A DNA stretch of 64,000 nucleotides from Bacteroidaceae bacterium (lineage in GTDB: Bacteria > Bacteroidota > Bacteroidia > Bacteroidales > Bacteroidaceae): NCBI GenBank assembly GCA_017615835.1, contig JAFZZI010000008.1:38394-102393 (forward strand). The letters run 5' to 3'. Positions 61,289 through 64,000 of this stretch are shown piece after piece; the stretch's first letter is position 1, and every line of letters begins with the position of its first letter. The notes beneath the pieces are model-generated. The model saw only the letters and a program-made list of their open reading frames with translations, was not told the DNA's origin and searched no databases. Made by a program: the position numbers and the translations under genes.

Positions 61289-61354
61289 TATTCGCAATGT
61301 CAATGAGTGCGGGTTCTCCCACTCAACAAAAATCAATCTTATTTATTAACTACC

Positions 61355-61383
61355 GGCAGCGGGTCCTGACCCGACAAGCTGCC
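61355..61383. repeat. GC-rich nested inverted repeat
   Basis: Inner arms CGGGTC/GACCCG with a 2-base centre and outer arms GGCAGC/GCTGCC; stands out in the AT-rich region upstream of the Sel1-repeat gene. Confidence 0.6.
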
Positions 61384-61442
61384 AGCGCGCGAGGCAGCGA
61401 TGTTGTTCCGATGGACCGCTACGGTCAAAAAACAACAAAACT

Positions 61443-63116
61443 ATGATGTACGATTTGTTTGCTGAATTCTACGAGAATTCAAGTGATGGAAAACCGAGTT
61501 ACGAGGTTATGATGGGCCATCATTCATTCTCTGATGGCGAATTGGAAAAAGAGGGATTTATAGAAGATCCTAACTCTGATGATGGATACCTGGACTATAT
61601 TAAGGACAATGTTAATCAAGAAGACCTGGAGAAATGGACTCACCCCCATTTTGAAGAAGAAATGATGAACATATTCCTTGATGAAGAATATGAGAGAATA
61701 CGGATAAAGGCCTTTGAGGTTGAACTAATTGACGGGAAAAAACCACCGTTTGGAGTTATGATCTCAAGAAACTTTGTACAGTTTTACTACAGTGAAGATA
61801 TGGCACCTGTTTTTTTCTCCGATAGTGATAAAGTAGACGAGGATGGAAAAAAGACATGTTGGTTTAGGGTTCCGCTGATATTGTTGAAGAGACACTTTAA
61901 TGTCATGACCATGATGGAGGTGAAAGAAAAACTTTCTGAAATGGCGAATGAAAAGAACTGGTCTTATGATGAACTGAAGGAGTTATTCCATAATGAATAC
62001 CACCCGTCTACCGTAATGCCAGATCTTGAAGACAGTAATTATAAAAACATCATCATTGACCCGCCTTATATGAACTATTATTATGATTACGAAGATAAAC
62101 TTGAGTGTCTGCACGCAAAAGCCATGTTTCTACTCTCCGTGGGCGATATAGACGAAGGTAAGAGATTACTGGAAGAAGCTTTCAAAATGGGATATCTTTC
62201 TGCAGGAATTAACTTGGCTTATGGATATCGCTCAGGTTGGTTCGGAGAGATTGATGTAGATGCACAATTGAAGATTCTAAGAAAACTGGTTAGAAAAGGG
62301 CATGCTGGTGCTATGAATGACTACGGTTATGCTTATAGCTGTGGATGTGGAGTTAAGAAAAGCGTTAGACTTGCAAAATTCTGGTTTGAAAAGTCAATAA
62401 AGGCCGGTAATGAATTTGCTATGGGAAACCTGGCATACTACTACCTTTTTGAAGACAAGACAAAAACCAATATAGACCTAGGAATTAAGTATGTTTTAAA
62501 ATCTATTGAATTAGGAAATGAACAAGCTATGAATATACTTGGGAAGTGTTATGAATTGGGTATAGGAGTTGAAAAAGATGGAGCCAAGGCCTTTAAGTGG
62601 TATAAAGAAGCTATTGAGAAGAATGCCGGAGCCTTTGCGGAATACAACCTGGCAAATTGTTATTACAAAGGAATTGGAACTGATGTGGATTTGACAAAAG
62701 CTAAAGAATGGGCAATGCTGGCAGCCCAACATGGATATGCTCCAAATAAGAAACTGATAGATGGACATATTCTTGTTGAAGATTGGGTTGCTGTAGCTTA
62801 TCAAAGAAATGTTGTCCTATTTGTCAGGAAAGAAGATCTGGATAACCCCAAGGCATTAGGTATGCTAGTTCACTGTGATAACACAATGAGTTATTCATTT
62901 GGTCTTGTGCAAAAGTTCCTAAAATTCTGGATGATGGATATCCTCCCAGATGATAAAAAGAAGCAAGATTATTATCGACTACTACTATTGGATACTTGCT
63001 CTATTAATTGTATCTGTCAAATGAGAAATGATTTTAAACGGCAAATTGAAGTGTGGAATCAGCTTGAAATAAAGTGGGATTATGCTTTTACTGAAGAGTT
63101 CCACTATAAGAGTTAA
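61443..63116 (+). CDS. Sel1-like repeat protein
   Basis: A 557-residue cytoplasmic protein. The first 215 residues are an acidic domain of unknown kind (no signal peptide). Residues about 225-435 contain six or so Sel1-like repeats, for example AMNDYGYAYSCGCGVKKSVRLAKFWFEKSIKAGN, AMNILGKCYELGIGVEKDGAKAFKWYKEAIEKN and AEYNLANCYYKGIGTDVDLTKAKEWAMLAAQHG. A C-terminal helical part follows. Sel1 repeats form protein-binding solenoids. The partners are unknown. Composition is AT-rich. No clear -7 box was found. ATG 61446 is an alternative start. Confidence 0.85.
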   Translation: MMYDLFAEFYENSSDGKPSYEVMMGHHSFSDGELEKEGFIEDPNSDDGYLDYIKDNVNQEDLEKWTHPHFEEEMMNIFLDEEYERIRIKAFEVELIDGKKPPFGVMISRNFVQFYYSEDMAPVFFSDSDKVDEDGKKTCWFRVPLILLKRHFNVMTMMEVKEKLSEMANEKNWSYDELKELFHNEYHPSTVMPDLEDSNYKNIIIDPPYMNYYYDYEDKLECLHAKAMFLLSVGDIDEGKRLLEEAFKMGYLSAGINLAYGYRSGWFGEIDVDAQLKILRKLVRKGHAGAMNDYGYAYSCGCGVKKSVRLAKFWFEKSIKAGNEFAMGNLAYYYLFEDKTKTNIDLGIKYVLKSIELGNEQAMNILGKCYELGIGVEKDGAKAFKWYKEAIEKNAGAFAEYNLANCYYKGIGTDVDLTKAKEWAMLAAQHGYAPNKKLIDGHILVEDWVAVAYQRNVVLFVRKEDLDNPKALGMLVHCDNTMSYSFGLVQKFLKFWMMDILPDDKKKQDYYRLLLLDTCSINCICQMRNDFKRQIEVWNQLEIKWDYAFTEEFHYKS

Positions 63117-63155
63117 AAAAACAAACTCGATTATGAGTTTGGTTACCATTAATCA

Positions 63156-63195
63156 TTCCCCGCTACCAAGAGCAGACGGTAGCGGGGATTGCTGT
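63156..63195 (+). terminator. Hairpin terminator after the Sel1 gene
   Basis: CCCCGCTACC and GGTAGCGGGG form a perfect 10-bp stem with a 10-base loop, followed by ATTGCTGTTT. A smaller AAACTC/GAGTTT hairpin at 63123-63140 would act on the other strand. Confidence 0.7.
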
Positions 63196-63272
63196 TTCTA
63201 AAAGGTTATTTTCATCTGCTCTTTCCGGCGGTGGTTCCTAATACGCAGTAACTGAATATCGGCTTTTATCTG

Positions 63273-63280
63273 TATCTTTG
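63273..63280 (+). promoter_or_regulatory. Bacteroidota -7 box TATCTTTG
   Basis: TAnnTTTG match, 32 bases before ATG 63313. Confidence 0.6.
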
Positions 63281-63312
63281 GGAGCGTAGTTACGATTATA
63301 GTCCTTTTTAGT

Positions 63313-63714
63313 ATGAAAAAGTTTTGGAAGATTGTGATCATTGGCGTGGTGGCGCTGGGTGTTTTGGCTGCTACATGCCCGGGCAAGCAGCGTCATATTG
63401 ATGCTGAAGTTAAGTTTATGAGGAAAACGCTGCATGAGCAGGCGGAAAAGATGGTCAAGGATTTTGGGCAGGTGATGGAGATGGGCGATGAGGAGAAACA
63501 GATGATAGCCAAACTGGAGGAATCTGTGTTGAGTCAGATTGAACCGGCAGTTAAGGCGGTTTTGGTGGTGAAGAACTATGGCATTTTGAGTATAGGGCGT
63601 TATGAGAACGAGACCGACGGGGCCATGACTGCGAGCGTGGGCTTTCTTGGGATGGTGTTCCTTAATAAGAAGGAACTTAAGACTGATTACAACTTTAATA
63701 TGAACGGATTCTAA
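63313..63714 (+). CDS. DUF4359-like membrane-anchored or secreted small protein
   Basis: A 133-residue protein with an N-terminal hydrophobic segment (about 5-21, IVIIGVVALGVLAATC) ending near a cysteine, then a helical, charged region and a beta C-terminus (YGILSIGRYENETDGAMTASVGFLGMVF). The pattern (short signal helix, CPGKQRH) resembles DUF4359. Function unknown. The stop codon TAA is followed directly by a run of A; a plausible continuation of the protein lies in another frame (see 63713-63799). Confidence 0.65.
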   Translation: MKKFWKIVIIGVVALGVLAATCPGKQRHIDAEVKFMRKTLHEQAEKMVKDFGQVMEMGDEEKQMIAKLEESVLSQIEPAVKAVLVVKNYGILSIGRYENETDGAMTASVGFLGMVFLNKKELKTDYNFNMNGF

Positions 63715-63799
63715 AAAAAGATACGGCGGTGGCCTTACTCCACTTTTGGATAAGGAGGGGAAGCCTATTGTTACAAAAAGAGAGGGATATCAGAAATGA
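63713..63799 (+). pseudogene. Out-of-frame coding-like tail after the DUF4359-like gene
   Basis: In the +1 frame the sequence reads KKRYGGGLTPLLDKEGKP and on to a TGA at 63797, a coding-like composition with a C-terminal feel. The frame joins the gene above if one T of the stop codon is skipped or deleted (GGATTC-T-AAAAAAAG). It may be a frameshifted end of the same gene, a programmed shift, or chance. Confidence 0.35.
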
Positions 63800-63822
63800 C
63801 ACAGGTAAGCGATACTTTTGTG

Positions 63823-64000
63823 TCATTCCTGTTTGCGATACGTGAGGGCGGCAATTAGACTGAAGAGTGCGGATAAGGCGGCAAGAGCAAGGTAATCTGT
63901 GCCTAATTCAATGACGGTAGTGCCTTTAAGATAAACACCGCGCAGTATTTCAATGAAATAACGTGGCGGAAAGACTACTGTTATCCATTGCGCCCATTGA
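63823..64000 (-). CDS. ABC-2 type transporter permease, C-terminal end (partial)
   Basis: The last 58 codons of a gene running off the right edge, read on the minus strand. It begins QWAQWITVVFPPRYFIEILRG and contains YLKGTTVIELGTDYLALAALSALF, the PPRYFI and RGxxLKG segments typical of ABC-2 permeases (YhhJ/drug-export type), followed by the last membrane helix. It ends with a charged tail at TGA 63825-63823. Confidence 0.75.
   Translation of the reverse strand, partial: QWAQWITVVFPPRYFIEILRGVYLKGTTVIELGTDYLALAALSALFSLIAALTYRKQE

Overview
The window looks like chromosomal DNA of a Bacteroidales bacterium (phylum Bacteroidota), probably gut-associated. Promoters carry the Bacteroidota -7 box TAnnTTTG(C), and about twenty are placed in front of genes. 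Many genes belong to families typical of the order (DUF4954, DUF5606, DUF4199, DUF3276/PUR-alpha, DUF4369 lipoproteins, six-bladed propeller lipoproteins, long NusB, Ctc-type L25). Most of the window is ordinary, densely packed core DNA. No tRNA, rRNA, CRISPR array, insertion sequence or phage gene was seen.

Layout. 0-5.2 kb (minus): a tight five-gene set with a membrane glycosyltransferase, an FdtA-type cupin, a GT2 polyprenyl transferase, a MINPP-type phosphatase and a ROK kinase. 5.3-9 kb: surface-glycan glycosyltransferases, including two paralogous Caps_synth-type enzymes around a Branch-type enzyme. 9-11.6 kb: an outer-membrane protein and DUF1846. 11.6-13.7 kb: a BtuB-like TonB receptor behind a 9-bp tandem-repeat promoter and a structured leader. 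13.7-15.3 kb: two acetyltransferases. 15.4-18.8 kb: SIS isomerase and DUF4954. 18.9-22.5 kb: nusB-yajC-ybbR-coaE-DUF5606. 22.6-24.8 kb: DUF3276, L25, pth, S4 protein. 24.8-26.4 kb: pepT and a probable SRP RNA. 26.4-33 kb: DUF4199, GT2, ApbE, MarC, mfd. 33-37.5 kb: potABCD. 37.5-40.4 kb: DPM-type transferase, pyrC, plsC. 40.4-43.9 kb: a lipoprotein, divIC-like gene and dnaX. 44-47.8 kb: an operon of lipid kinase, periplasmic binding protein and Cache-HAMP-PP2C phosphatase. 48-54.4 kb: secreted proteins and lipoproteins. 54.6-57.3 kb: a BlaI/BlaR1-type pair with an unusual multi-domain sensor. 57.4-59.6 kb: orphan PqqD, a short-repeat patch and an HTH-like/DUF805 fusion. 59.6-63.2 kb: an AT-richer accessory segment (deoxyribonucleotidase, unknown gene, Sel1-repeat protein). 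The window ends in the 3' end of an ABC-2 permease gene.

The most interesting material is regulatory or signalling. First is the BlaI operator placed inside its own promoter, with a sensor that joins an M56 protease to CarboxypepD_reg-like, TonB_C and Skp-like coiled-coil parts. Second is the three-gene operon coupling a transporter-less THI5/NMT1-like binding protein to a membrane PP2C phosphatase and a lipid kinase, preceded by an attenuator-like hairpin. Third is the four-copy 9-bp tandem repeat forming the promoter of the TonB receptor. No defence system or mobile element was found. Functions are inferred by reading motifs and remembered family features; no database search was run.
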